From Siphonodentalium dalli (Eukaryota; Mollusca; Scaphopoda; Gadilida; Siphonodentaliidae): 64,000 nucleotides of DNA. The first letter of the stretch is position 1, and every line of letters begins with the position of its first letter. The notes under the pieces are model-generated. The model had not been told where the DNA came from. It searched no databases and saw only the letters and a list, made by a program, of their open reading frames with translations. The stretch spans positions 246,855,827 through 246,919,826 of the forward strand of contig CP136064.1 in the NCBI GenBank assembly GCA_032622095.1, in the 5' to 3' direction. Shown here piece by piece: positions 24,473-36,359 of this stretch. Position numbers and translations under genes: made by a program.

Positions 24473-24739
24473 TTAACCCTTCCATGACTGGAGATTCCTG
24501 AAATTTTGCGAAAACCCTGTGCCAATGCATTCTCTTATATATGCGAGTCTCCCATAGGGATCCTCACATATATAAGAGAATACATTGGCCTAACAATATT
24601 TACCTTCACCTTGTAAGCCAGTGCATTCTCCTATATTTGTGATACCCCCTAAGGGAGACTCGCATATATAAGAGAATGCACTCGCACAGCTAGGATCTTT
24701 AATGTTGCACAAGTACAGCTCCCATCATGAAAGGGTTAA
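24473..24739. mobile_element. TTAA element type C
   Basis: TTAA to TTAA, ends CCCTTCCATGACTGGAG and CTCCCATCATGAAAGGG. Two core hairpins with a CTCCCATAGGGA-type loop at about 24524-24590 and 24615-24685. Slightly degraded arms. Confidence 0.82.
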
Positions 24740-25839
24740 CAGATTACACGAGTGATGGTGATTCCACAGGGCACAACATATGGTAGAACACATGGTATAT
24801 CATGAAAAGTTTGACAATGTTACAGTAAAAAGTAGAATTCAGATGACTGCGTTGCATTGGTCCATTGCAAATGACATGATCCGCTGTCTACATTATACAA
24901 TTCACAAGGGTGAGTTTCATACATAGAGGATCTACAACGAGTCCCCAGTTTATAGCAGAATTTACAATAGTTCCCCTAGAAACTGGGGACGAGTTGATAA
25001 AAACCTCGATAACCATACTTAAATCAACAAATGGGATGTGAAACTAGCATCTATAACGCTACGATGATGTTTCATGTAACTATGAGTTGTTTGCCTGCAT
25101 AAAGAAATAGTTCCAAATAAATAAAGACTATTTTAATTGGGTAAATTTAATGAAATAACGTTTCAAATTCTTCATTTATTAGAATTTGTTGGCAATATAT
25201 TGGAAGCCATAGTATTTTTTTAGACAAATAGTATAAGGAATATAAACAGACAACAAACCGGAAGTCAAAGGTCACGTTTGAGCGACAATAATACATTTTG
25301 GTACATTTGGCACTATTTTCTGTTAATCAATGAACATTGCACATCAAATTTTTTAGAATGGGTTTATTGAATGGAATAAGGGTAGGATCGTGTAATAAAT
25401 TGTTATATAACGCAGAGCTTCCGATTGTAGCTAATAACTTTGATTTTAGAATAAATGCAATATTTCAAATCAATCTATTTGTTACAAAGTCGATTTTTCC
25501 TTATTGCGATAGAATAATAACTTTGGCGAGGTCGGTTTGGATGTGAATATTTGGTATGTCAGACTTGCTTAAAAGTGTTGTGTATGAAATCCAGCTACAA
25601 TTAATGTATGTTTCAATCTAAGCCCATGTTTATCATAGCTACCGCAACTGGACCCCGTAACTCTGATGCGATTCTTGTAATCATGATACCGTTAGCTTGA
25701 AGATACAAGTACATTGTCAGACTTTTCATGATATACCATGTGTTGTGTAGGCATACTGTGGAATCAGTCTGTGGTGTGACAGAAGCTGGAACAATAAATG
25801 TTGTTAAAATTTATTCCATTAGAGCAACCACATTTTATG

Positions 25840-26102
25840 TTAACCCTTTCGTGACCTGAGCTGCGCTGGTGCAGCATTAAAGATCATGTGCCAGTGCATT
25901 CTCTTATATATGGCGAGGCTCATAGGGAGCCTCGCCATATATAAGAAAATGCACTGGCTTACAAAATCAAGGTAAATATTGTTAGGACAATGCATTCTCT
26001 TATATATGTGAGTCGCCTGGAAGGCGCCTGGGCGACTCGCATATATGCATTGGCACAGGGTTTTAGAAAAAATTCAGGAAGCTCTATTCATGGAAAGGTT
26101 AA
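25840..26102. mobile_element. TTAA element type C
   Basis: TTAA to TTAA, ends CCCTTTCGTGACCTGAGC and TTCATGGAAAGG. Two hairpins: the first with GCGAGGCTCATAGGGAGCCT, the second with a changed loop (GCCTGGAAGGCGCCTGGGCG) and a truncated right arm. Confidence 0.8.
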
Positions 26103-26567
26103 CATTAATACTCAACTTTCTAACTCAATGTTATTTTCTTCTCTTGAATTTCTACTTCACTCCAAACAGTATTGAACACGGCCAATTTTAGAAATCATAA
26201 TTTCTGACATGTGAATAAATTATTAATCCCAATTATCATGATTATTATTTATGCTTAAAAGCATTAATCAAATTTGTAGTTAAACAGCATTCGTAACTAC
26301 ATGCTGATGAAGGTCGGTAAGTTTCAGTTTCTGGTGGAGTGACTATTTTAAATTTCTCTTTCTAAGAAAAATTGCAAAACATGGAATTGAGTATGCACCA
26401 TCTGAAAAAAGAACTACTCATAAAAAGCTCCCATTTTGCTTATATTTCACCCATATTTAAAGCTTCAGATATTGAACAGATTGGTACCATGAAGCACACA
26501 ATAAGCATAGAAAAGTTTTTCACCCAAATTGGCAACAAGATCAGGCAGAAGTTCAGTTCTCATTGTT

Positions 26568-26783
26568 TTAACCCTTTCAGTGCCAAGTCCGATTTTTGTA
26601 TCAACCCATATTTCCTTGATCATTTTTCACAAATTTATTGATTATAATAATGTGATACATTGATGGTAAGAGCTCTTAGTGCTCTTTCCATCAATGTACC
26701 ACATTATTATAATCAATAAATTTGAAAAATGATCAAGGAAATATGGGTTGATACAAAAATCGGACTTTGCACTGAAAGGGTGA
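26568..26783. mobile_element. TTAA element type D, right TTAA lost
   Basis: Left TTAA and CCCTTTCAGTGCCAAGTCCG, long perfect inverted repeat through CCTTGATCATTTTTC and TGATTATAATAATGTG around AGAGCTCTTAGTGCTC. The right end GCACTGAAAGGG is followed by TGAC instead of TTAA. Confidence 0.82.
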
Positions 26784-26803
26784 CAACAAGAATCAGCTGA
26801 CGG

Positions 26804-27705
26804 AGGGTGTCACCCCCATCCTTTTTGGTATGCGGGATTCAGGCCATTTTCGGACAGTATTCAGGATTCATACCCCCGTCTTTATTGGTATTCAGGATTC
26901 AAACAAAATTCTAGCACATGACTTTGATGGTGAAATTTGTGGTATTTGATGGCTAGAATTGGCCTTTTTTTAGCCCTTTTTATCCTTTTTCGGGTCTCGT
27001 TCTGTTAACTGGGCGATAGTTTGCCTTTTAGAGGCATTCACAGATTAACCGTGTCGCACCCGTTCAGTACTGTGCCAGAAAATAGAGTAATATTATATAT
27101 GTGGAGCTATCAGGACTTTTTATCTTAACCTTTCATGACGGGAACTTCCTGAATTTTTTGCGAAAAACCTGTGCCAATGCATTCTCATATATATATGCGA
27201 GTCGACTATACGTTGCCTCGCATTTATAAGAGAATGACTGGCCTAACAAATTTTATATTATTTGTTTTTAATAATTTTTAAAGAATATAGGAAAAATGAA
27301 AAAAATGATATAAAAATGTTAAAGAATGTAAGAATTAATGATAAATTTTTTTATAAAAAAACTGTTAAAGAATGTAAGAAAAAATAATAAAAGTGATAAA
27401 AATTGTTAAAGAATGTAAGAAAAATTTATAAAAAATGATAAAAAATTATTAGGCCAATGCATTCTCTTATATATGCAAGACGACCTATGGTCAACTCGCA
27501 TATATAAGAGAATGCATTGGCACAGGGTTTTTAATGTTGAGTCAGCGCAGCTCCCATCATTTAAGGGTTAATGTGGTACATTTGTGTCAGATTAATATTG
27601 AGAAATGTGACAAAAAGGTGAGAAAATAGATGGCATTTAAGTCTGGAATCTATATTTTCTTAACTGGTATTCAGTATTCAGGGGGGGGGGGGGGGTGACA
27701 CCCTC
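26804..27705. mobile_element. element I carrying a nested TTAA element
   Basis: Outer ends GAGGGTGTCACCCCC and GGGGGTGACACCCTC. The left part matches 12362-12480. A type C element (27125-27571) is inserted inside, and the right end includes a 15-base poly-G run at 27681-27695. Confidence 0.65.
27125..27571. mobile_element. TTAA element type C, expanded spacer
   Basis: TTAA to TTAA, ends CCTTTCATGACGGGAAC and CTCCCATCATTTAAGGG. First core hairpin (about 27174-27244) and second (about 27453-27523) are separated by about 200 bp in which TTAAAGAATGTAAGAA is repeated several times, so the spacer grew by tandem duplication. Confidence 0.8.
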
Positions 27706-27802
27706 GCTGAGTCAAGACAAAAGCCTGAAAGAAGCATATCAAGCATTCCTACCCAATAATGATAGATCTCAGATAAACTGCTATGGACCAATGAAGGGAG
27801 AC

Positions 27803-27910
27803 CAAGCCCTGAGTTTAGTGTTCCTGTCATTCGCAGAATGAGGTCCTCAGAGGGTGAATATAATGATGCTATCCGCATAGCTGGATAGCATCACTAAATT
27901 CACCCTCTTG
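27803..27910. mobile_element. element G, fragment
   Basis: Starts CAAGCCCTGAGTTTAGTG, contains GAATGAGGTCCTCAGAGGG and the inverted CTAAATTCACCCTCTTG, then stops. The outer right arm is missing. Confidence 0.7.
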
Positions 27911-28789
27911 TAAATTAATAAGGTTTATTCATTTTTGATTGTGATTTGGTTGATGATAAAAACTAGTCATCTAAAATTCTATTCAGAGACAACGATGAGT
28001 TGCTTCATTATCTTCTGAATAAATGTCTCAGTGATCGTTTACATACAAAAATGTTATAACAATTTTGACAACTAATTTTATACATAGAAACAGGACTGTT
28101 AAGATAAGAACAATCAACTAAGCAACTTACAGTCGTCTATGTATCAAGTGGCTTGTTTGCCATATGAATTATCACAGTCTAAATTTATATAAACATGGCT
28201 GTTTAATGTTTTGTGTTTGGATCTTAGATCTTCAATCTTAAAGGGACCCAAGGCACTTGCAAAGGATTAAATGCGCTACAAATATAAAAGTCTGTAAAAA
28301 CATCATCACGAAGAAAAACATAGAGAAATAGATAAACTTTGTTCTTAAATTGATCATTCTCCAATAAAATAAGTTCATGTGCTGAAACCATTGTTATGTA
28401 AACAAAACTGTTTTGACAACAAATTATTTTAGAATACTTTTCACCTTTTCCAATATTTACCATTAAGTTTTGATTAAACTTTGGTATCTTATTGAACTAA
28501 CTGTATTTTTTTCAGTAATTCCACTGTAACAGTAATGTTTACATAACAAAGTTTTTAAAATACGACGTCTCATCGCATTTTAGTTATAAATAATGAAAAT
28601 AAAAACAATTTCTACATGTTTTTCCATGTTCTTCTTAGCGACAATGGTTTACAAACTTTTATGATTATTCAAATTTAACCTCAGCGAGTGCTTTATGTCC
28701 CTTTAAAACAAGAGTTTTTGAGTGCTGCTTGAGAATTCTCCAAGAGATGATAAACCTCACCCAGTGTAGGATGGGAGACATTCAGGAAA

Positions 28790-29364
28790 TCAAACCTGAT
28801 TATAGTGTGCATGTCATTTGCAGAACGAGGTCCCCAGAGGGTGAATTTAGTGATGCTATCCCGCATAGCGGGCTAGTCTTTCAGCTTCATTGTCATATGG
28901 TGGGTACAAGCCTGAGTTTAGTGTGCCTGTCATTTGCAGAATGAGGTCCCCAGAGGGTGAATTTAGTGATGCTATCCCACATGGTGGGCTAGCATCATTA
29001 AATTCACCCTCTGGGGACCTCATTCTGCTTAGGCTTCGTCTTCTCTGGAAAGTTTCTTTCTTATCAAATTTCTATAGAAACTTATTTACATAGATTCTAT
29101 TTTTTTTTTTAGTTTAGTTTCTCTATATCCCCAAATTGGCAGACGACACATTGCATAATCGAGGTTCCCAATTGGTGTACATCACAATATTCACCATTTG
29201 GGAACTCAATCTGAGTCTATGTCTCCCATTGCAGATGAGGGCATGCAGAATGAGGTCCCCAGAGGGTGAATTTAAATTCGGTGATGCTATGCAGGATAGT
29301 GTCACTAAATTCACCCTCTGGGGACCTCATTCTGCAAATGACAGGCACACTGAACTCATGCTTG
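28790..29364. mobile_element. element G, partial hairpin plus long two-hairpin copy
   Basis: A half hairpin at about 28790-28875 precedes a long copy from CAAGCCTGAG (28907) to CATGCTTG (29364) with hairpins at about 28935-29030 and 29246-29345 and the same spacer as at 18410-18600. A T-rich run interrupts the spacer. Confidence 0.75.
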
Positions 29365-29885
29365 TAGGAAATGTGAATTTACAAGTGACCCCAGCTCAAT
29401 ACTATGAACCAGTTTACACTTGTACAAGCTACAATTGTAATAATCAGGGGTTCTCTGGATTCACTTTTAGAATTTTAACCACCCTAATTTTTTACAAATG
29501 CAGTGCATAAAAGTGTAAATCTGTTTATCTAAATTTATAGTACTGATCCTGTGTGATTGTGAGCAGTGCATAAACTTGTGATAACCATCCAAATGGACTC
29601 GGGTTGAATGAAAAAAACATAAATAGAGAGGTTTCACGAAATCATGATTTAAGTTAACGGTTAGAACTATGTTGGGCTCCCGGCATTTTCTGTTCACAAA
29701 CATACTCAGTCATAAGGAAGGTATAATAATGCCGCCATAGAATCTGAATTTGATAAAGTTTGCCTCTCAATTCTTTTGAGAGGCAATACTTTTGAATATT
29801 ACAGTTAAGAATATTCTTTTGAAGATATATATTACAGTTAAGAAAATCAAATGTGATTTTTTTTTATTTTCCTTTATTTAAAAAA

Positions 29886-30090
29886 AGTATTCATTAAAGG
29901 GGAACGGTACACTAAATCTGGCCATTTATGGGACCATCTCCTATTATAACCAACAGAATATATGCAACAAATGAATTAATTTGAGCCATGGATAATGTAC
30001 AAAATACATTAATGTGCTCTATGAATGAAGCAAACACCATGGTAATTATAACGAAAATGGGTTAATGACTCAAGTCATAAACTCATAGTA
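29886..30090. repeat. half copy of the 15.4-kb foldback
   Basis: ACACTAAATCTGGCCATTTATGGGACCATC and the following CAACAGAATATATGCAACAAATGA-type sequence match 15361-15480. The inverted right half is absent. Confidence 0.65.
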
Positions 30091-30420
30091 GCCCTAATTG
30101 TCCAATCAAAGTGACTAACGTAACACAATGTGACGTAATTTGGGGGAAAAACCTGCATGCTTCCAAGAAATGACATTTCGACGAGACAACGATAGACGCA
30201 GTATGACTCTGAGAGTTTGTTTTACACAGACTGCAATGCCTTCCTCATTTTTGAGAAGTTGTAAATGTCTCATGGGCCCAACATGTTTGTAACTGCTAAC
30301 TGTAACTGTGCTTTTGCTAAACCTCTCTAACACATTTTTCTGTGGTAACCATTGTCATATATTTTTTTAATACAGTGCATTCATTTAAAGATGAATAGGA
30401 ATAAGCTTCATATTCTTTGA

Positions 30421-30684
30421 TTAACAATTTCATGACGGGAGCTGTGCTGGTACAGCATTAAAGATCATGTGCCAGTGCATTATCTTATATATGCGAGTCT
30501 CCCATAGGGGGCCTCACATTTTTAAGAGAATGCACTGGCTTACAAGGTCAAGGTAAATATTGCTAGACCAATGTATTCTCTTATATATGCAAGGCTCCCT
30601 GTGGGAGACTCTCATATATAAGAGAATGCATTGGCACAGGGTTTTCGCAAAATGTCAGGAAGCTCCAGTTATGGAAGGGTTTAT
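30421..30684. mobile_element. TTAA element type C
   Basis: Left TTAA with a degraded CCCTTT (CAATTT), then CATGACGGGAGCTGTGCTGG; right end GCTCCAGTTATGGAAGGG. Two hairpins with CTCCCATAGGGGG and CTCCCTGTGGGAG loops near 30473-30540 and 30567-30636. Confidence 0.78.
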
Positions 30685-31079
30685 ACGGTAATCTAAGATG
30701 ATGACAAAATGATCTGTCTACTAAGACTTTAATTTCAAGATGAAATTTGCATGGTTTTAATTTACAAATCCATGACTGTGAAGTCAGACATAAAGAATTG
30801 TACGTTTTTAACAAAGGTGAATTAACACATGGCGTACTGTAAAACGTTTTTAAATATTGAGAAAAAACATACACTGAATCTCATATGACAAAAGTCCTGA
30901 TTTTCACATAGAATATGAAGAAATATAATGAAAAATAGTAGTATTTTGGGTATTAGATGTGTAGACACTCGACATAAATCCACAGTGCTGCGGCGCAATC
31001 GCTGCATCCACCACCCACAGTATTCTCCCTTGTTTCTCACAAAATCAATGCTGAATTAAAAATTAAAGGTGCACTCAGG

Positions 31080-32400
31080 ATTCTAGACCACCAATTACAA
31101 CAACAACATATTTTTTCTATAAAATATATCTGATATCACTTGTAGCTTTGTCTCACTAAACTTTTCTGCAGAAACGCAAATAAGCGACATATCAATAAGC
31201 TTATAAATATCAAACAATGTATTTTTTTATTGCAGAATTAATGCGATAAGTTTTAAATGCCTCTCCAAACAAACGGTAAAATAATTTATAATATGGTTGC
31301 CTATAATATAACGGAAAATTACCGAAACCTAGATCATTGTATGTATCTCTTAGAAATCACAGTAAAATACAATTTAGTTATTTTCACTGTAGGTTTCGTA
31401 ATTTCAGTGTAGCTTGCCAGCGTTTTTTTTTCAGTTGTTTCTTTCCGAGTTTTGTTCAATCTGTTGTACTATTAAAAGTGAAAATGAAGTAAAATTTAGC
31501 AACTTTGAGCATTAATAAGTCGCATATAATAAAAAGAATACCTAAAGTTTTTGTTTGAATACTTGAAACATCTCATTCGTGTCTGGAAAAAATATTGACT
31601 ATTCAACTCCCGGCTTGCAGCCGTTTGTGAAAATTCTATATTCCAGACACTCACAAGACATTTCGGTATATAAACAAAAAATGTCGGTTTTCTCTGTCTA
31701 TTTCTAACAAACTATTTTCACAATTTCTCTTCTATATTCTTGATTCAAACAAATATATTTAAAAAAATTATATGTTTCGTGTAAATACTGAATCCTGAAT
31801 ACATCTTCAATGTTTGATAAACCCTGTGTACTCATCTACGATGTAGGAAGATAATATTGAGAAACCTTGACATGTTATGCAGATAATTTGAAGTTTATCC
31901 TGAAAGTTTGTTTTTTTTAACTTTCCAATAACAATGCTATGTAGGAAAGAGATAAGAAGAAACTAACATTTATTTAAACTAAAATTACATAAAGATAAGT
32001 TAATATTCAGAAAAACAATTAAGATATTATGTAAATGAATTAAATAATATGATAAATAGCTGTTTTATAAAAATAATTTCCTTGATAAAGTTTCTCAAAC
32101 TATCTGCAATGAAGGTCAAACAGCATTTAAGCCTTCTATGTATGGATGTGAATTTATTGGAAAGTGAATAAATAATATTTTTAGAATTAGGAAAATTATT
32201 AGAATTTGGCTGGGTTGTTTTTTTTAGGTTTAAAAAAAAAAAAAAAAACTATTAGCAATACATTTAAAGAAGGAAGGATCATTATTCGTACTTTATTATC
32301 AGGGAGAATATCATGGGTGGAGATATTATATGCTATATCGGTGATGTGGAGATGTAAATATTAGTCGACAACAATGACACAATGCGAGAAAATCTAGCTA
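31080..32400. other. very AT-rich intron, no feature
   Basis: Homopolymer A/T runs and no recognised repeat or exon up to the exon 16 donor at 32412-32413. A 17-base A run lies near 32231-32248. Confidence 0.5.
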
Positions 32401-32413
32401 CGCCGCATAATAC

Positions 32414-32494
32414 CTCCTGGTCCACGCCTATTACTCTTTCGGGCTCCTGAGTACTACGTGGTGCAGTCTCAGGTAGTGGGATTAATTTGTTCAA
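32414..32494 (-). CDS. multiplexin exon 16: hinge segment
   Basis: 27 residues starting LNKLIPLPETAP and ending VIGVDQE, after a TTTTCAG acceptor and before GAG|GTATTA. It lies where vertebrate XV/XVIII have the protease-sensitive hinge between trimerization and endostatin domains. Pro- and Glu-containing, with no recognisable fold. Its start resembles exon 17 (LGRIIPLPRP), suggesting exon duplication. Called from splice signals, phase and position rather than strong homology. Confidence 0.75.
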
Positions 32495-33172
32495 CTGAAA
32501 AGTACAAGTTAAACATGATAATTTGTCTGGAAAGCCCCAAACACTGACTTTTTGTTTTTCATGACAAAAAAAACTTCAAAAACACTGTGAATTTGAAGTA
32601 ATTTTCGAAGAGATAAACCCATGTATATTTATTGTCATGAGATTACGCCATTGGTTCTATAATTTACTAAAGTCAGTTTGCCTAATTGATAGAAGAACCT
32701 GCTACCCAGATGAGTAGTGGTCACAGATTTATTGCTAATTTGTTTTAAGTAAAAGGGAAGCTGAAATGAAGGTACTATTTTTCCATAAATTTCTAAAAAG
32801 GCCTAAAAAAAGACCTGTGTTTCTGCTAAACCCGACCGACCCTGTTTCAAACACCCTAGTCTATACATATCACTAAGATCTGTAAATTGTAACGGCATTT
32901 GTTTTGCACACTTAAAAAGTTTGACCTGCCTATCGACCCTAATTTTGTTCAGTCCGTTAGCAGAAACACAGGACTTTTTTGTATTGGCCTAAGACAAGTG
33001 CATTGTATGTGGTGAAAGTATTGTCTAAACTTAAAGCCGCATATAGTGTTGCTATGAATTAATTGCTGATGAACATATGGTAAAGAATTCCCCGATGAAA
33101 GTCACTGCATATGGCCAATATAAATAAATTGCCTGATTTACATTAAACTTTTTCAGAAAATGGGGTCATGTA

Positions 33173-33386
33173 CAGTAATGCTCTTAAGTAATCGACTCCT
33201 TAAACACAGCAGAATTATGGGTAACTTTTCAGGATTTAGTCGGAAATATGGCTTGTTGCCATTCATCGGAAAGCTCTCGGGGAGAGCTTTCCGATGAATG
33301 GCAACAAGCCATATTTCCTACTAAATCCTGAAAAGTTACCCATAATTTTGCTGTGTTTAAGGAGTCGATTACTTAGGGCATTACTG
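33173..33386. mobile_element. mariner-like foldback L
   Basis: A 214-bp near-perfect hairpin flanked by TA, with CAGTAATGCTCTTAAGTAAT ends, GGCTTGTTGCCATTCATC in the arms and a very short loop at CTCTCGGGGAGAG. No coding content; a fully self-complementary transcript would be expected if read through. Confidence 0.85.
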
Positions 33387-33691
33387 TACAGTTCTAGATA
33401 TTGAAGCAGTATCCTATCTTATACAATACAATTTTTTAGATTGTTCAATTTGATCAAGATGGACTTATTAATGGGTCATTGAAATGTAATTTAACGGTTA
33501 CGGCATGAGAAAAAAGTTTACATAAAAGATATCCATATAAAACAAAATTGAGGAGAGAACTAAACATAGGTTCGGGAGGAGATGTAAATCAAGGAATTTT
33601 GTTATATTCGCATATAATTCATATATAACAATGATGCAGTATTCTGTCAAATTAGTAGAAACTTTTTATAAAATAATAACCTTGGGTATTA

Positions 33692-33955
33692 TTAACCCTT
33701 TCATGACTGGAGCTTCCTGAAATTTTGCGAAAACCCTGTGCCAATGCATTCTCTTCTATATGTGAGTCTCCCATAGGGAGGCTCGCATATATAAGAGAAT
33801 GCATTTGGCCTAACAATATTTACCTTGACCGTGTAAGCCAATACATTCTCTTATATATACGATGCTCCCAATAGGAGACTTGCATATATAAGAGAATGCA
33901 CAGGCACAGGATCTTTAATGCTGCACCAATGCGGCTCCCGTCATGAAAGGGTTAA
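33692..33955. mobile_element. TTAA element type C
   Basis: TTAA to TTAA, ends CCCTTTCATGACTGGAGC and CTCCCGTCATGAAAGGG. Two hairpins (about 33738-33808 and 33834-33903) with CTCCCATAGGGAGG-type loops. Confidence 0.83.
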
Positions 33956-34724
33956 TTCCTATTCCCATCTGAATGCACCAGAAAAGTGTTTCGCATTACT
34001 TTCTCAAATACAAACACGTCGTACACAAAGCACTTGTCAAAACGCAGATGTGGCATTATACGCGCAACAAAAACTAACGCTGCTGGCAGATCTAATCATT
34101 CCACATGTACGAAGACAACTTACGCATACACGAATGATCATATGACCTTTTATCCATACAGACAATAACCCAGACAGAACGAATATAACAGTCAATTAAT
34201 CTATGCGTATGGTGCATTGAGTAACAGAACACATAAAACATGTGCTTCTAGCCTATGAAGCGTATTACTGCACACAAGTCAAATATAAATTGTCATGAAA
34301 ATGATTAAAAATGGAAATCAATTGCAAATCTAATTATTTATCTACTGGAATGGTGGAAGCAAAATATAGCGAGAATCTAGAACTAATGATCTAACGAAAA
34401 GAAAAAGAAATGTTTTACAACAGGTTATAAAGCAAAATCAATGATCGAAGCAAATTTTCAAGTTAATGAACTTTGCAATATGAGACTAGAAATGGCATTT
34501 ATTACACTTCTATGCCCGATTTCCATTGAAAACACCCTTAGTTAAAAATGATAATGTCACTAGTGAATTATGTCATTTCTCGTGACATCATTGATGCTAT
34601 GTCGCATACTGATCTAGACTGAATTTTCGAAGGTTGATCTTTCTCCACATCGGGACTTTCATGCATTAATTCTGGGGGTTTTAATCATATTTGGGGAACT
34701 AAATTGATGCAGAAGTGTAATAAA

Positions 34725-34890
34725 TAGAGTAATCAATTAGTTCCGAGAATTATGTTAAATAGTTCACTCGATGTGAGAGACGTTTAGGTAAGAAACTTGT
34801 GCACGTTAGTGCACTTGTTTCTTACCGATGTCTCTCGCCTCTTGTGAATTATTTAACGTCATTCTCAGAACCAATTGATTACTCTCTATA
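34725..34890. repeat. foldback O
   Basis: TAGAGTAATCAATTAGTTCC and the rest of the arm to GTAAGAAACTTGTGCAC pair with the inverted right arm, loop near GTTAGT. A second, more open copy sits at 40437-40590 inside element E. Confidence 0.75.
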
Positions 34891-35069
34891 TAATTTAACT
34901 TATTTGCGAATGGAGATATTATTCATTCATAGAAGCAGATAGGCTGTTAAATTTGAGATAACTTATCATATTAACACAGCATAAATGACAATGCTAAACA
35001 ATGTTAATTTCTGAATCTAAAGATATTAGCATTGGCTGAATTTGGTAGCCATGGCTACGCAGGGCTCAC

Positions 35070-35201
35070 CTGTACTTGCTGGAATCCTCTTTCGACCCGG
35101 ACGTACATAGTTTCCTCATCTTTGAGGAATACAATTGTGCCGGTCGGCATATTTCTAGCTACGTCCATTAGAAGCTGCATGTTCTCAAGGACAACTGCAC
35201 C
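35070..35201 (-). CDS. multiplexin exon 15: trimerization domain (NC1 N-terminal)
   Basis: 44 residues. The core MPTGTIVFLKDEETMYVRV and the following ERGFQQVQ match the collagen XV/XVIII trimerization domain, whose vertebrate versions have P-x-G-x-L-(I/V)-F-V then E-E-L-Y-V-R-V and G-(F/W)-R-K-V-Q. The upstream half (LENMQLLMDVARN) corresponds to the helix of that small domain. It aligns three chains and starts folding of the triple helix encoded just upstream. The acceptor is CTTTAG and the donor CAG|GTGAGC, both phase 0, and the domain is contained in one exon. This is the key evidence for placing the gene in the multiplexin class. Confidence 0.95.
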
Positions 35202-35275
35202 CTAAAGATGAAAACAGTTTGAAATTACTTGCAACATGTTTTTTTTTATTTTTCATTATTATTTATCTGCAAGGC

Positions 35276-36035
35276 TGCAGATAGTGCCTCTGTCATTTGC
35301 AGAATGAGGTCCCAGAGGGTGAATGTAGTGATGCTATCCCGCACAGTGGGCTATCATCACCAAATTCATCCTCTGGGGACCTCATTCTGCTTAGGCCTCA
35401 TCTTCTGGAAAGTATCTATATCTATTAAATTAACATTGTTTTTAGTTACTTTTTCCCTTCTCGGAAGTTTCTATATCTCCTAATTTACAGAAGATAAAAA
35501 GCATAATCAAGGTGACTAATGGGTGACCATCACCAACTTCAACTGGGGTACTTCAATCTGAACCTAGGTCTATATATAGCTCTCACAGTAGTTGAAGTCT
35601 CAGCAGAATGAGGTTCCCAGAAGATGAATTCGCAGAGGGTGAATTTAGTAGTGACGATACCCTGCACAGTGGGCTGGCATTACTAAATTCATCCTCTAGG
35701 AACTCATTCTGCTAAGGCCTCATCTTCTCTGGAAAGTATCTTTCATATCAAATTAAAAAAAAAAATTTAGTTTCTTTAGAAAGTTTCTTTTTCCTTCTCA
35801 GTTTAGTTTCACTATATCGCCAATTTGGCAGATGATATAATGCATAATCGAGGTGCACAATAGGTGCACATCACCATCTTCAACTTAAATCTAGGTTTCC
35901 CATAGCAGATGAGACCATGCAGAATGAGGTCCCAAGAGGGTGAATTTGGTGATGCTAGACTACTATGAGGGGTAGTGTCACTAAAACCACCCTCTGGGGA
36001 CCTTATATCTCCAGAATGGAATGTCTGGAATGCAT
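35276..36035. mobile_element. cluster of element G copies
   Basis: Three hairpins with GAATGAGGTCCC or close variants near 35290-35400, 35605-35720 and 35920-36020, separated by two diverged copies of the G spacer (CTTCTCTGGAAAGT, GCATAATCGAGGTGC). It fills most of the intron between exons 14 and 15 and ends about 60 bp from exon 14. Confidence 0.72.
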
Positions 36036-36091
36036 GTTTGTAGGCAGATGAAAATTCTATTACAGTATTAGTATTAATGGATGATACTCAC

Positions 36092-36232
36092 TCCACCGTT
36101 AACATTCTCGAATCCAGGTGGTCCAGGAGGTCCGGGTGGACCTGGTGGACCTGGGATCGGTCTTCCACCTCCGCCTCCTGATTCACCTGCTGATCCAGGC
36201 CGACCAGGAAGTCCATCTCTACCATCATTACC
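36092..36232 (-). CDS. multiplexin exon 14: last collagenous exon, GPP run
   Basis: 47 residues. GND GRD GLP GRP GSA, a Gly-rich break GESGGGGGRPIP, four consecutive GPP triplets and the end of the helix, GFENVNGG. GPP is the most stabilising triplet (its Y prolines are normally hydroxylated), so this run is well placed to nucleate the helix next to the trimerization domain encoded by exon 15. The acceptor is CCTCAG and the donor GGA|GTGAGT, phase 0. Confidence 0.95.
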
Positions 36233-36359
36233 CTGAGGAAAAACAATGGAGCATCTCAATTAATGGAGCATCAGACTTCTTGAACAAGCCATATACACCT
36301 GTATATACAGTCGCCGAGTCACTATATCACCACGAAAACGAGCCGAGTCGCGATACATG

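Noticed and set aside
28120..28165. Possible extra hinge exon with a GTAAGT donor on the minus strand near 28139
   Set aside because: No good acceptor or proline-rich coding sequence in a compatible frame.
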